From contig OY744616.1 of the NCBI GenBank assembly GCA_963556255.1, forward strand, positions 32,532,616 to 32,596,615: 64,000 nt of DNA, read 5' to 3'. Positions 1 through 13,679 of the stretch are shown here, in pieces. Every line of letters starts with the position of its first letter. Position 1 is the stretch's first letter. Source of the stretch: Allolobophora icterica. Taxonomy: Eukaryota > Annelida > Clitellata > Crassiclitellata > Lumbricidae. The notes under the pieces are model-generated. The model was not told the DNA's origin. It made no database searches and worked only from the letters and a program-made list of their open reading frames with translations. The position numbers and the translations under genes were made by a program.

Positions 1-690
1 TCATCAAAGAACAAAACAACAGTCATCCGACACCGTCATATTCGAGACAGGATTTCAAATTACCCTGCTCTCCTCCACGAAACCTTTCATCATCCAATTA
101 CTCTAGATGTGTAAAAATCTCTAACAGGGAAACACCGACGACTGCTCATAGCAATCACTGCTGTCGAAATTTTCCGTTAGGCTGCGTTGTATATTGAACT
201 CCTTTATTCTAATTCGTTGTACAGCGGTTTCACTGTGCTCTGCATAATTGCTATTGCTCAACAACACTGCATGTATATGTGTGCGTATATATATATATAT
301 ATATAATATATATATATATATGTATAAAAAGTATATATGCATATATGGGTATACATATTTATATACATGATTATTTATACAGAAATTTTTAAGAGCCTTA
401 TAAGAGCTACATATATCTTAGGTAATTGTTGTAGTCACTGTACATTACCAATTGTTATGGTTTGCTTGCACTAATAACAGGTTATTTGCTTAAGTTGTGA
501 TGTAGCGATGTAACCCGTATGAATAGGTTGTCAACCTGTTCTGTTTCCCTTAGTGCACTGCTTCCCCTTAATATGACTGTATGTGATACTGTTCATTTTC
601 AAAGCCTTAGAAGTGCACGCAGGATCGTACGAGACAGCAATTATGGGTGAACAGTGAATGGTTGGCTTCTGTTTCAGGAGGCTGTCTCAA
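1..690. other. AT-rich non-coding stretch
   Basis: No exon or conserved protein is visible on either strand. A short (TA)n run lies at about 283-321. The stretch ends where a SINE-like fragment begins. Confidence 0.5.
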
Positions 691-880
691 AACAAAGATG
701 ATCAGGGTCCTCCTCCACCTTTATCCAGGCTTGGGACTGGCACTACGAGCAAACGGGCAGTGGTGATATTTACGTGAAGAATTTTAGCTGAATGTCCGTA
801 TACACTAACCGCCGTGAGGGAGTCTCCTTCTTAAAAGCCAGAGTGTAGGAGCTCTAACAAATCGGCTTCCATGCCCCTTC
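691..880 (-). repeat. SINE-like fragment (tRNA-like head on minus strand)
   Basis: Read on the minus strand, 845-870 resembles a tRNA box A (AAGCCGATTTGTTAGAGC). The body at 700-760 contains a phrase (TCCAGGCTTGGGACTGGCAC) that recurs in similar form at about 58,600, and a comparable head occurs at 10,400-10,460. Recurrence at unlinked sites supports a dispersed repeat. The exact ends are not visible. Confidence 0.4.
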
Positions 881-2985
881 CACAAAAAGATCAAACAAAG
901 TCTCTAAGTAGGGCAGAGCCCTTAAGGACCAGATGTAGGAGTCATAGAGGCCGATTGGTTGGTTGCCGGAAGTGCTTAGCACTGGCTGAAGAGGAACCAG
1001 CGTCTGTACTTAACATAGCACCACTGACTGATGATGACTTATCAACAGATAATCATTACACTGCACTTCTACAGTCTCATGCATAATGCATCAGCCGATG
1101 ACGAATCAAAACCAAGACATAACTAGGTCAACATCCAGATTATAATCAGTCTGGCATCACTATATAAATAATATTTATGTAATCAGGTCACTTAACTGCT
1201 CACATTATAAGATACTGCAATGACTAATTCCTATACGAACAACACGAAAACCAGTGAGGATAATTTTAAACAAACGACTTAGCTATTTATTCACTAATCT
1301 ACTTTATTTTTCATATTTACTTACGAATTCATTTCCTACATTTTGTGCTATATGCCGTAACATCGCTTGCAACGACAAAGCATCAATGGACTGCATGTTA
1401 AGAGCTCCCTCAAGGTTCTGACCCAGACATTGCCTTAGACGAGATTACAATCACCTTCCGTGTCACGCAAACAACTGGCTTTATGAAAAAGGTCTATTAA
1501 ACTAAGAAACCCGAGCCAAACCAACAAGGTGTAAGTCACGAAAGGCTGCATCGAATGACACCAAAAGCTTCCAACGACGTGCAATAAACACGACACGAGG
1601 TCACGAAAAGCTGCACGGAGTGGCAACAGAAGCTGCCACTGTCCGCAAAGCAAACAAGCGCTCGCGTCCAATATATCAATTTACTCGCTGCGCTCAGTGC
1701 TGGGATCATGTTTACAAATTCACGAACCATTACCGAAGCCCAATTTATCTACCTGCTGAGGTCGAGGTTATACGCAGGGGGTCATCGTGCACTTTGGAAG
1801 ATTAGCAGACAGACGAACCATGCGCAGGTCATCTTTTATGTTCGCAACAGTACGAGAAGCAATAACAATTTGATATATTCTGTCTGATCCCACTGAGGAA
1901 AAAGAGGGTGACTCTCCCCCACCCCTATACATTTCACAGTGATATGACTAGTGATAAAAATACCCATTTCACAACAATAGCCTTCATGGTCCAGAGGGAT
2001 TTATTACAGGTACGGCTGGCGGCTCCGTACACTAATCATATTATGACCTACATTGAGATACTAAATTCGACTTCTGTTACAAGATAGATTGCAATATTTT
2101 CTAAGGAGCAACAGCGGTTCGAAAAGGGCATAATATCAATGTAACCCATTCAAATAAAACAACCCAGCCAGTTAAAGGTGGGCCTACTGGAGCCATCTTG
2201 AGCAATGTTACACCGATTTTTAACCCTGAAGTCAGCAGTCCATAACCTTGAATCCAATTCTGTTGTTTTGCTGATCTCATATTTGTGAACTGCAATGTTT
2301 TCGTTAACGGCGCCGTGAGGCTGGGGTCTCTCAAATGAGCTAAGTCCACAAACTGAACAAACAACCATACAGTGATCGCTAGGCTATGTGATAAACATTA
2401 GCCTATTTCAACGGCTATCAGTAACTGCGGCGTGCGGGCCGCAACATTCGGAGAAACACGAAGCAAAGTTGGACAAAGTTCCTATAAAGATTGATGGAGT
2501 AAATATAGCCATGCATTGAATGCCAGCCAGTTCACGGCTGTTCCGTCCGAGCTCATTTTCTGGGTCATGTCCATGCCAAGCTGTTGAAAAGACACTTCTC
2601 TTGCCAGTAATAATAATTATAATTGATACTTAACTGCTAATGCGTCAATACTAAAAGGACACCATACCAAAACAGTCACAAACACATTGGCCTACTTTAA
2701 AACTATTACCCAACATGATACATAACCCCGTACTGATATAGTTTCTAGGACATAGCTAGGCTCAGTGCACGTGCATGTATCACTGGCTGTTAATTCGGAT
2801 TTCCACATGTTCATATATTATCTAGAACGATTTTCACTTTCACAGCATACATCACATAAAATAAATACATCTGTATATACTATATATATATATATGTGTG
2901 TGTGTACATATGCGTGTATATCAATTGCATGGTAAGAAAGTGCATACGTATGAATATATATGAATACATATATATATCCAATATC
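881..2985. other. Non-coding stretch, nothing recognisable
   Basis: Short ORFs occur, but none shows a recognisable family, splice context or repeated protein pattern. A small (TA)/(GT) run lies near 2,880-2,910. Confidence 0.45.
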
Positions 2986-2989
2986 TATA

Positions 2990-4440
2990 AAGAATCCTCA
3001 GACCACAATAAAGATGACCAGTTGCCCGCTTGACCGGTCTCTTCTGGTTCATATTTAGAGCTGACCAACCTGGACAACAATGTTAACTGGGTCACTAGAG
3101 AAACCGGAAGAAAAGAGAGAAAAACAACTGGATGGAACAACAATCCAGAGATGCAGAAGCTTACCAGATAATTAGATTGCAGAAGGTCCAGAGAAAGTTA
3201 AAACCACTCACCTGCGCAATTCGAACTCACAGTTGTATACCAATCAAAGGCACAAATGGTGAAGACAATGTAAGCGTACAGAAACAACGAAAGGAACACT
3301 TTAGACGTCTACTAAACGTTGAGAAACAAAAGTTCCTAATAATCAACTGCGATTAATGCACACATACATGTAAAATAAAGAAAATGCTAGCAGACAAACA
3401 CGGCAGAACGACAAGGATCTAATGATCAACGTACCTGCTTAACCTAGTATCAGACGCAGTAATAACATACACACTCAACCTACGCAACACAACACCAAAT
3501 TAACTGGGCTCCTGGTGAATAATCTTTGATTTGCTGATGACACGTATTGGCCTCCTCACTACGAGCGGAACACAACTACAGGATATTACGACATAGACAA
3601 AGCCAGCAGAACAATCGGGCTAATGATTAATGCAGAGAAAACTAAAACAATGGTTACTGAACAACCATAGATATCAATAACTATCAGCACAAGAAGAAGA
3701 TATTGAACAAGTAGATCAATTCATCTATCTTCGCGAAGATGGCAACAACGAAAAAACCATACAAAGAAAAATTGTATGCACCTCACAAGCGTTTGGAAAA
3801 AAAGAACAGGATATGAAGCAGCAGAGAAATAACAAAGAGAACCACAACAAGAATACATAAGACGATGACACGACCCATTTTCATATGTATGTATATATAT
3901 ATATATATATACATATACATATGTATATATATATTATATATATATATATGTATATATATGTATATATGTATATATATATATATTATATGGATCAGAATGC
4001 TGGACAATGCGAGAACACCATAACAAAAGAATCGTCACAGCAGAAAACTATGAAAAACTGCAGAGGAATTTCAAGACTAGAGAAATTACAAATGATGGCA
4101 TAAGACGGGGGGGGGGGGGTCCTAGACATCTAAATAACTGCGCTGGACAGCCAATCAGCAAAGACTCCAAAGTTCGTCTATATATGTGGAACGAATGTCA
4201 ATTCGTCACATCCCACATAATGCACTGCATGCAAGATTCAAAGGAACTAGAAACAAAAGACCAAGACCACGCTCTATAGAAAATTTAGATGCAGACATAA
4301 TAAGCCTTGTTGAACTAACCATGGACTAAACATGGAATAAACACGGACTTGACAAATGACAGAAAAAGTTGAAGGTCATTTATTGCACCCTTAATTGCCA
4401 AATGGATCGCACCAGGAATGATGATGAAGATGATTATGGA
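2990..4440 (+). pseudogene. Decayed non-LTR retrotransposon reverse transcriptase
   Basis: Broken reading frames on the plus strand keep the order of a LINE reverse transcriptase 3' half. A FADDT motif (the catalytic FADD box) lies near 3,528-3,545 next to a stop codon. A stretch reading roughly SRTIGLMINAEKTK follows at about 3,600-3,650, then IEQVDQFIYL at about 3,700-3,730, then YGSECWTMR near 3,987-4,013. These match the usual order FADDT, glutamine/asparagine-lysine-threonine segment, 'V..FKYLG', 'LYGSE.WT'. Several stops and frameshifts, a (TA)n block at about 3,890-3,986 and a run of ten G near 4,109 interrupt it. It is dead. The clade (RTE-like or Jockey-like) is uncertain. Confidence 0.7.
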
Positions 4441-6370
4441 CATCAGAGGAGGTCGTGACTTACAGGTGATGTATAAATTCAGTTAAAGTCAGCAAAATAA
4501 AAACTCAGTTCAACACAAAATCTACCCAACAAAAACTGTGCCCCAGATTGACATTTCTCTGTGGCCTTGTGTGCGTTAAAAATTTCTTGTAATACTAACA
4601 ATATTACTAATAAAAACATCGTCTAAGAGTTAAGACCAATGGATATGTGTATGCACAACCTTATAGGTGCCATATCCATAAAAATGTTAAAAATTTAGAA
4701 CCCGTCTGAACTTGAGAGTTCAGTAAAATTATACTGCAATTCAAAATATTTATCATACACTATTTTTTAGAGTTATATGAGCTGGTAGGCCAGACATGAC
4801 AAGTCACAAAAGTTGAGTAAACTTAGTCATTTATGATAAACTGTTTGTTAGGATATGAATTAGTATGTCTGGTATGACAAAGCACAATCCACAATGGGTA
4901 CAGTAAGAGTTGTCATTGTCAGACTTCGTATTAAGGTTAGGCTAAGAGTAAGGGATATATCAATTCTCATCAGCACCAAGGCTCTGATGGACATGTATAA
5001 CTGGTTCTTACTCTGTTCAATGCATATTTCTGAATGATAGATATCTTTTCGAACCCAGTCTAAGTTGTCTGAAAATCTTCAGTCAGACCCAACAACATTT
5101 TCTATTCAATCCCTTACACATATCTAGGATTCCTCTGAAAAATCTATCTGCTGCACAGCACTAGATTTGCCAAGCACTGCTTGACAAAGGCAAACAAAAC
5201 AAAGCAAAGACCTAGTTGCTATTCATCAGATGTTTTCTAGTTGACATTTTGACAGGAACAGATTTGTCTTTGGACCACAAGTGTCCTCGTAAATTCCTTT
5301 TCATCGACTGATCAAGTATGTACATCAGTTCAGCGTTTAATCACATCTGTCCCTGCATGCACGCAACAATCCTGCATAAACAATAGGACTAAAATCGCAT
5401 ATCACTGTGTTCACAACCAATTGATCTGCATCCTCAACACTCATCAAGATTTTAAATACTTCAAAACAACACCTCACAAAATTTTATAGCCCACCTCCAG
5501 CCCAACTAAAAGCAGGCTGAAACTGCCAATTGAAAATCATCACCAGTAAAAACAACCATCTTCAGTAAATCAGGCGAATACTAGAACCAATGCAGAGCGG
5601 AAAAACAAGTGCAAAAAACGTTTGACTGGAAAGAATCTGAATGTTGTGGTTTCGCAGACGTAGAATGTAGAGTCACAGCACGAAAACTTACACAGGAGTA
5701 ATGACAAGAGAAAGGACACTCAGGCTGCCTCAGTGCACTATTGTTCCGTTACAGATGGATAGACGGACTGACAAGATACAGAGACAGAGACACCTGCACA
5801 GAGGCATTCCCCAAGACTCCAATGAAAGAAACAGACACACAGACGGTTGACGGAGGAGGGATTCCGCGAGACTGATATATAACAGGCCGTAAGAGAAAAA
5901 AGATGTGCAACCAGACCTCAGTAGCAGCAGCAGCAGCAGGCAGGCAAGAAGATGTAGAAGGAAAAAGGTTCTGGTGAAAATCCCACAACAGGGACTGCTC
6001 AACACTACACTCCTAAGACTCATGTCTGTTAACTGCAAACACCCGTGTGGCTAGAATGCTGATTAGCAAACGGTTCCACGATAAACTACATTTATCTTAC
6101 GTTCATCCTGAATGGCCGCCATTCATCCTAAAATAAGACGTTAACGCAGCCTTTTCTAGGAAATGTTTCCATTAAGAACCATTGCAAATGTTCTATTTAT
6201 TAAGAAGCCCTTATTGGAAAGCTACAGCGTCTGGATTTGTTTATCATGCGCAGATGTCTAGTGGCGTTTTAGCCACATTGTTGTCTGGTGATTTGCATTA
6301 TGAATCAGAGAGTAAATGCTTCTACACAAATCTCACAAACCCATCAAACCCTTCCTCCAACATACAAACT
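4441..6370. other. Non-coding stretch, nothing recognisable
   Basis: AT-rich DNA with no long ORF, splice-bounded exon or tandem structure that I can support. A short CAG run near 5,921-5,938 is too small to matter. Confidence 0.45.
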
Positions 6371-6374
6371 ATCC

Positions 6375-6680
6375 AGACCAAGTATATTAGATACTAGACC
6401 AAAGATTATATATCAGATACAGGCCCAAGATATCAGATACCAGACCAGATCACAGATACTAGCAGACAAGAGGCAATAGCTACAGGATACTGGATACCAT
6501 ACAAGACTATGGACATTAGATATCAGACCAAAGACAATATATACACCCAACCAAAGGCAACAGATACAAGCTCAATGATATTAGATACCAGGCCAATGAC
6601 AAAAGCAACCAGACCAAGGCAACAAATAACAGACCAAAAACAATAGATACCAGACCAGAGGCAACAGATACAGGAGTCTG
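6375..6680. repeat. Degenerate tandem repeat (AGATACCAGACC-like)
   Basis: The words AGATACCAGACCA, CAACAGATACAAG and TATCAGACCA recur at irregular spacing through this stretch. It looks like an old, diverged minisatellite. Confidence 0.55.
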
Positions 6681-7430
6681 GATATCCGGCTAAAATCTTT
6701 GTTTCTGGAAATGGTCCAAGATATCTGAAATATCACAGATGCGTTACAGAGGAAACGCGGGTCGGCACTTAACCAGCTGAGAACAGCTGCCTCTGACGAG
6801 AGTCAAGGATCCCGTGCGGGGTTTCAAGGACATCACAACAACTGTCACTACAGCTGGAAAGCCATTTGCCTTCACTTCACCGAGAGCATCATTTAGCGCT
6901 CTCAGACGAAGAAGAAAATGTGCAGGAGAAAGAGAAGGAGGGGGAGAAGCAAGCAAGCAAAGTGGGAGGAAGCAGTGTAGGAGTAAGCAATGGAGAAAGA
7001 GGAGGAAGGGAGGAGAAGGGGAGGAGGAGTAGCGGTAGGAGGCTGCTCTCTGGTGTTGTTGCTTGACAAACATTTGGCCGACTGATTCTTAACCCAAGTG
7101 CTTGATGGGCCGACCACTATAACAACTGCCGCACATTCTAACAAGTGATTATTCGAGTGCTGTGGCTTCTCTAGTCATAAACCGATTGCACTGGCAAAAC
7201 CTGCAGAAGATGACACACTGGCAAAACCAGACATCCAAGTAACCAGGCAGTCAAGCGTCAACACATCCACCCAGCCGGTCCAGCCATGAACTAACCAGCC
7301 TAACACTAAGGAAGTAGGAACACAAACACCACGACAACCAGCCAGATAAATATATAATCAGCAATTTAAGCATGTTAGTTTACTACCCAGTCAACAAACT
7401 ATAAGCACCATGTTAGCCAGTCAGTCAGTG

Positions 7431-7676
7431 GGGCGTGGTGGCTCAGTGGTAAGTTCGGCGCCTTGTGACCGGAGGGTTGCAGGTTCGAATCCCATTCTAG
7501 CCGCTGCGTACGGACCTTGGGCAAGTCCTTCTCTCGCGATTGCTCGTGGCGCTTCGGCGTGAAAATTCCGGCACAGTATCAAATGCTGTAGTCGGGAGCG
7601 CCTCTGAGTAGTAGTTGACTTCGAGAGGCGCTATAGAAATATCCGGAATAAATAAATAAATAAATAAAATAAATAA
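7431..7676 (+). repeat. tRNA-derived SINE with (AAAT)n tail
   Basis: A 70-base tRNA-like head carries box A TGGCTCAGTGG (7,439-7,449) and box B GGTTCGAATCC (7,482-7,492), the internal RNA polymerase III promoter. A tRNA-unrelated body follows. A terminal hairpin GAGCGCCTCTGA ... GAGAGGCGCTATAGAAAT (about 7,596-7,640) comes next, then an AAAT-type tail to about 7,676. The hairpin closely matches the 3' end of the LINE at 19,563-20,640, so this SINE probably borrows that LINE's machinery. It looks full length and is the best-preserved SINE here. Confidence 0.85.
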
Positions 7677-7734
7677 GTCAATCAACAGTATGAACACCAT
7701 GATAACCAGTTATCAATATGGACATCCACCCTGC

Positions 7735-7935
7735 ATTCAGCAGCATGGAGCACAAGTCAGTCAGCCAGTCAGAAATATGGCAAACAAGTCAGCGAGTCAG
7801 CCAGTAAGCAAAATAGAGAAAAAGTCAGTTAGCCAGGCAGAAATATGAAGAAAAAGTCAGAAATATGAAGAAAAATTCATTAAGTCAATCATCAAGATGG
7901 ACAACAAATCAGTCAGCCGGTCAGAAATGCACAGA
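7735..7935. repeat. Degenerate GTCAGTCAGCCAGTCAGAAATATG repeat
   Basis: Words such as GTCAGTCAGCCAGTCAGAAATATG recur six or more times with imperfect spacing. This is a decayed minisatellite with no coding potential. Confidence 0.55.
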
Positions 7936-8093
7936 GTAAGCCAGCCAAACGCCAAAGACATGAAAGCCACTTCAGAAATCAGGTGGTCACCTTGTTTCTC
8001 ACGACACATGATTGTGATTCAAAATCATAACCAAATCCTAATAAACTTCAGCAGATGTAGGAAAATAAAGGTAAGTGACTCCTAGCCAAACAT

Positions 8094-8519
8094 TACCATA
8101 TTCCCTTCCTCTGTCTCTGCCTTGACCACATTCCCTTCCTCTGTCTCTGCCACAACCACATTCCCTTCCTTTGTCTCTGCCATGACCACATTCCCTTCCT
8201 CTGTCTCTGCCACGACCACATTCCCTTCCTCTGTCTCTGCCACGACCACATTCCCTTCCTCTGTCTCTGCCACGACCACATTCCCTTCCTCTGTCTCTGC
8301 CACGACCACATTCCCTTCCTCTGTCTCTGCCACGACCACATTCCCTTCCTCTGTCTCTGCCACGACCACATTCCCTTCCTCTGTCTCCGCCACAACCACA
8401 TTCCCTTCCTCTGTCTCTTCCATGACCATATTCATTCCCTTCCTCTGTCTCTGCCATGACCACATTCCCTTCCTCCATCTCTGCCACGACCACATTCCCT
8501 TCCTCTGTACCTGCCTTCC
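8094..8519. repeat. 30-bp minisatellite, about 13-14 copies
   Basis: Near-identical 30-bp units (ACCACATTCCCTTCCTCTGT plus a CTCTGCCACG segment) are packed head to tail with no spacers. Only a few single-base variants occur, plus one unit with a six-base extension near 8,430. The unit length is a multiple of three and lacks stops in several frames, so long ORFs appear on both strands. These are a by-product of the repeat. Confidence 0.95.
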
Positions 8520-9379
8520 TGTTCCACTTTCTCCAGATGTCCTTGTCAGAACAAATGAACTCCCAATTCCTGACAAACACTAAATCTCGTCGGCTGATCA
8601 TAAACCAAGCAACACATATCAAATTCCTGCCATATAATCTTCGGTGCATTCTCGTTTGTCACGAGTAACACTCAAGTCACAGACACGTGCAAAACCTACA
8701 TACAAATACACACACATTATACGTATAATATTTCATGTATCATATGAACATCCACCCGATACATCTAAATATATACAATAATTAAAATGCCCTGATATAA
8801 ATATCCACATGCATATAAAAATACTGCACACATTACTTGAATGCATCACATACATATCACAACACCACCCACGCCCTCCCCTCCCCTCCCACTCCACCTC
8901 CACCCCCTCCCAACCCACCCACCTCCCACCCACCCACATACACACTAACGAACTGAATGCATCACATACGGATGTACAAGTATTATTACTCAAACGTGCT
9001 CTCTGCATATAGACGAGCTGCATTTAAAAACGTCCGTAATCTGTCAAATAATCCACGTACGACGACCAAGAGGCTCTCTTCACATGAAGATGATACTCTG
9101 TTTCCCAACGCACTTCATAAAAACGAGGTCAGATCGCAGCCGTTGTAACTGCGTCGCAGTTTGGCTCAGAATTCCTTCGGTCTCCCATAAGCCTCGCACG
9201 GCGCATGGTCGTGGAATACAGCCCAGGTTGCCGTGGCAACCGAACGCCACACGGGTCGAAAATTAACCTATGGTCACATTTTATCCGTTCTAATTTACTT
9301 ACCCACCGAAGGCGAAACTGGGCCACTACCACCACCACCACCAACACCACCACCGAATGCCGCGGTCTATTTTTAATGA

Positions 9380-9620
9380 AGAACAGAGACAGAGAGACAG
9401 AAAGAGAGAGAGAGAGAGACAAACAGGAAAAGAGGGAGGGTGCATTTGTTGGATTTATTAATAGAGGGCAGAGTGGGTAAGCTCAAGCGGAGATCTTATC
9501 TCGAGTGCACTTTTAGGCCAACAACTGCGGGCAACGACACGCAATCATCTGTCTGCTTTTCGAAGAGAGAGAGACACACAGACACAGAGACGGACATAGA
9601 GACAGAGACACACACACACA
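9380..9620. repeat. Purine-rich GAGA/CACA simple repeats
   Basis: Runs of GAGAGA (9,401-9,420) and of GACACAGAGACA type (about 9,568-9,620) lie in otherwise non-repetitive DNA. No gene is visible in 8,520-10,300. Confidence 0.6.
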
Positions 9621-10309
9621 CGGCAGCCGTCTAATGAAGTCTAGCATCAACGGTGGCCGAGCCTTAATCTGACAACAAATACCGCCAAAAGCCAAACACA
9701 CGCCTTCGCCACCCACCGCCACACTTCCTCCCCCCTCCCCTACTACCTCCCGTCTCGTCCCACCGCAGTCCCCCACTCCCAAGCGCCACGGCTGAATGGA
9801 ATAACTATCCTTTCCAATTCACGGCGAAGCAATCTTGTTATGTCATCTGCAGTTACGGTTAGATGACTCACATGAGAACCACGGCAGGAAAACGCCCCAG
9901 CAGTGTTCCTCACAGCCGACAAAAACTGGATCTAACTGTTAAACACGAAACTGGGCCAACAGCCCTCGGGTCGTTTAAGCTGAGGGGGAGAGGGTAACAA
10001 CCCTCACCCGAAGCTACGCACCGTGCAGAATTACTCCATCTCTGTATACTGTTTACACCCCAGATTAAATCTCTGTTCTAATGGCATGCCTTATCGACGG
10101 TTCTATTTTTAACATGATTTATGCCTTTATTTTCAACAGAATTTCGCATTACTTTCATTTTTAAGAAACGTCAGAACACCAGCAATAAAAGTAGCAAAAT
10201 ATAGTAACAGGAAACGGAAGTAGAACAGCGATAACAATAACAATCATTGTCTACATCATCAGCTTAGTCATAATCATATTAGTGTTCACTTTAGGAACCA
10301 TTATCTAAT

Positions 10310-10465
10310 GACCGGGCATCAATCAATGTCGCTGGGCAATTGTGAGCCAAGGACTTGCTCTAGGTCCATAAACAGTAACCGTCTCAGAGGAGGCTCGTAT
10401 TCCTAACCCCCCCCTCTCCCCGCGTTACATGGCAAGCGCTCTAACCAATCGGCTACCATGTCCGA
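10310..10465 (-). repeat. SINE-like fragment, minus strand
   Basis: On the minus strand, about 10,460 down to 10,420 reads as a tRNA-like 5' head with a box A (TAGCCGATTGGTTAGAGCG). A degenerate box B lies past a homopolymer C/G run. It resembles the head in the fragment near 845-870. The ends are unclear. Confidence 0.4.
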
Positions 10466-11199
10466 CAATCGGTTACCGAGTCGTCCCTCGGTATCCGATT
10501 AATCACGGTAATCACGCGCATTATCAGTCCCGTCTTTCTCACCTTCATCAATGTGACTGTGATCCTTATCATCCCGACCATCCCTACCATTACCCTTATC
10601 ACCATCGTCATTGTCATCATCACTGTCCACCCGTGCCTTCAATCAAATGCAAAGTAAAAATAATGCATTGGTAAATTTACACGTCGCCAACAAACGAGGG
10701 CACTCGGTGCAACAGTTACAAGTCCAAACAGACAGGCGTCCTGCACGAGGCTCTATCCCGATAACCAGCCAACGATCCCAGTGGCCATATTTCTTCAGCG
10801 ATCTAAATAAGTAATATCTTATTCCTGATGGACAAATGCCCGACATTGACAAAGCAGACAGTACACAATAAATAACACTGCTAACAGGAACTTATTTACG
10901 TACCTAACACGGGTATGGTACGAGTTGTAGACTCTAGATCGAAGAGCAAACTGACTACGTTCCAGAAATGTGAACCCAAACATAAACCTCCCACCCCCCC
11001 CCCGTGGAAAACTCAGCAAATAAAGCCCATCTGGATGGAGGTCTTTGACCCACAGCACGGTCACATACACATGACATCAGATTCAGATGGTCATGTAAAC
11101 ATGGATACTCTGTTACTCAACTAACAACAACTGCACCCACTGCCCTTCGGTCTCGTGCATAAACAAAACTAATTTCCTTAATAGGATGTATCACTTGTC

Positions 11200-11500
11200 C
11201 TCGTGACTTCAGAATACGATACAATAACGCATTTCCTCAATACGAAACATCAATTGTCCCAGACAATACAAGATAAGATACATCCATTGTCCCAAACAAT
11301 ACAAGAGAAAATGGCATTCCAAAATTGTCCTTGCATCAATTGTCCCTATCACTTCAGAATGCAATACAAAAAAGCAAAAATACAATACAATAATGCACTT
11401 GCTCAATAGGATACATCAATTGTCTCAGAATACAGTACAACACAACACGATATCATCTCAATCTTCTCTATTTGATATATCAAATGTCCCTATTACTTCA
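11200..11500. repeat. Degenerate 60-bp-scale repeat (CAATTGTCCC...AATACAATACA)
   Basis: A module with ATACATCAATTGTCCC and AATACAATACAA recurs four or five times with varied spacing. It resembles a decayed tandem repeat grown from a LINE/SINE tail. Confidence 0.5.
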
Positions 11501-12107
11501 GAATGAAATCCCACATTCTTAATGTACCACTCATGCCAAACATAACATTGCATGAGAAAATGTACCTTCCATGTATACTTAAAAAATTCTATTTTTATGT
11601 AAAACTAAACGTCTCAAGCGGATACACAAGCTGTCCCTATTACTGTAGTACGACCGTGCATTAGAAAAATTGATATACATTTATATTACACAAAGTTTTT
11701 CTAGCGATGAATAACTGAAACACTCATCACGACATATTATTAATAATATATTGGAAAACTGCAAAGCATAGTATTTTTATTGCTGCTAGGGCAGAATCCA
11801 ATATATAAAATTCTTCACGAAGCACCTTAAGGCTCTCTGTGTGTGTGGCACACAAGATCAGACTCCACACAGACAAACAGCGATAGAAAAGGCCACAAAC
11901 GAGCTGCCTGCCAAACAAAAACAGTTTTTGTCCAACTAATCAGAGTATTATATTTCACTCAGCATGATTGCTGCGAAAAAAAGAGGAATCGAATAGAACA
12001 ACGACAAGACAGGCGCTGAAGATATATCACACAATTCGTGTCTACCTGTGCGCCTCCCACAAAGAGACAGAAGCATACATGCAATATATGTTTACCTTTA
12101 TTACTGT

Positions 12108-12125
12108 CACACACACGCACACACA

Positions 12126-12221
<96 letters not shown>

Positions 12222-12232
12222 CACACACACAC
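12108..12232. repeat. (ACGC)n/(AC)n microsatellite
   Basis: A pure ACGC block is flanked by AC dinucleotides. A very similar compound locus lies at 23,908-24,070. ORFs in it read as poly HARTHART or CVRA and are artefacts. Confidence 0.95.
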
Positions 12233-12882
12233 GTATACCAGGAGTATCGCACTGCTACATGTGAAAAGAAGTCCAATGTGTGAGGCAATTAGTTTGCATC
12301 AGTCACTTCTAGACAGCGATCACGATATCTGGGCTCATATTTAGTCATATGACCCACCTCAAACAAACATCCACAGGCCAAGCATGGCATTTCTACAATC
12401 AACGAAAATGAGATCCGAGATATCTAGTGGCTAAGCTGAGGCGGATCTTAATGCCAGACCTGTCAAAAATATTCTACCCGGCCTTGCAAAAATATGCAAA
12501 ACCCTGCATAAAAATAGCACTAAAAAACACAACCCAGTCGGGTCAGTCTGATTTTTTTCGGCCAGGTGCCATCTGCGGGTGGTGGAGGTGATATGGAATT
12601 ACTGGTATTTTTTATTTCTGCCGTTTGTTCTGCTAGGCTAAACATGCAGTCAACTGCTGTTGTTTCCCTAAAGGAGAAATTACGCAACACTACAATAATT
12701 AGCATGCATAAATTTAAGGCAACACCAACAATTTGAGGAGGTCAACACCAATTTGAGGTTACAGAGGAATGACACCCAATCGACACCCAATCACTTTAAT
12801 TGCTTGACAATTATGATACCCAATTACGATACCGTGTGTGTGAAGAAAAACTGCCACAGGCTCTTGGTCTATTTTTTGCTGC

Positions 12883-12992
<110 letters not shown>

Positions 12993-13679
12993 CTGTGCCT
13001 GAGCGTAAACAGCTTTCGGCTGCTCACAGCTGTCAAAGTTCTAACGATCACCAAGATCAAGCAAACAATGAATGACGAAACTGGAAATTTTTTATCAACA
13101 CGACATGATGAGTAACAGTGAGTGACAGCATGATTTATATACGGTCCAATTATTACCGTACCTTACCAAGGTCGTTGAGGTTTCCTGCTTGACTGCTTAC
13201 CCGAAAACTGTCAGAGTACTATGTATGTATGTGTGTATCTATGTATGTACCTATGCATTTGTTCAGCACCCTTCAAATACCTCTCCAAGTGAGACCAGAT
13301 TTGGGCAGCATAACAATGTAAACAAAGAGCAAGACGATCTCAAAGAGAGTAAACACTGCAAAGTTAGAGAGACCAAAGAATTACTCATTCTCTGTCGATT
13401 ATATGGAGGAAATCTTGCAGTTTTGTTACTCTGGTCTGGCTATGACTCGAAAAAGCTTTGATAGAAGTGACGTATTGTTTTTGGCAGTGCAATGTATATG
13501 CACTTCTCCCTAAGAGACAGTATGCAAGATAATAACTGAAAGACCGTTGACGAGGAGTTTCCTTGAAAGGGTCTACATAAATGTCTAATTACATTACAGG
13601 TTTTCCATTAGTTAGTGTCTTGGTTACTTTGACCTTCGTTGTACGTGCCAAAAGTCACATGACAGGCCGACAAAAAGGT

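Noticed and set aside
8094..8519. CRISPR-like array
   Set aside because: The repeats are contiguous with no unique spacers, and the DNA is eukaryotic.
8038..8649. 203-codon minus-strand ORF with RGRECGRGRD repeats
   Set aside because: It is the 30-bp minisatellite read in frame; overlapping ORFs of similar length exist in other frames and on the other strand.
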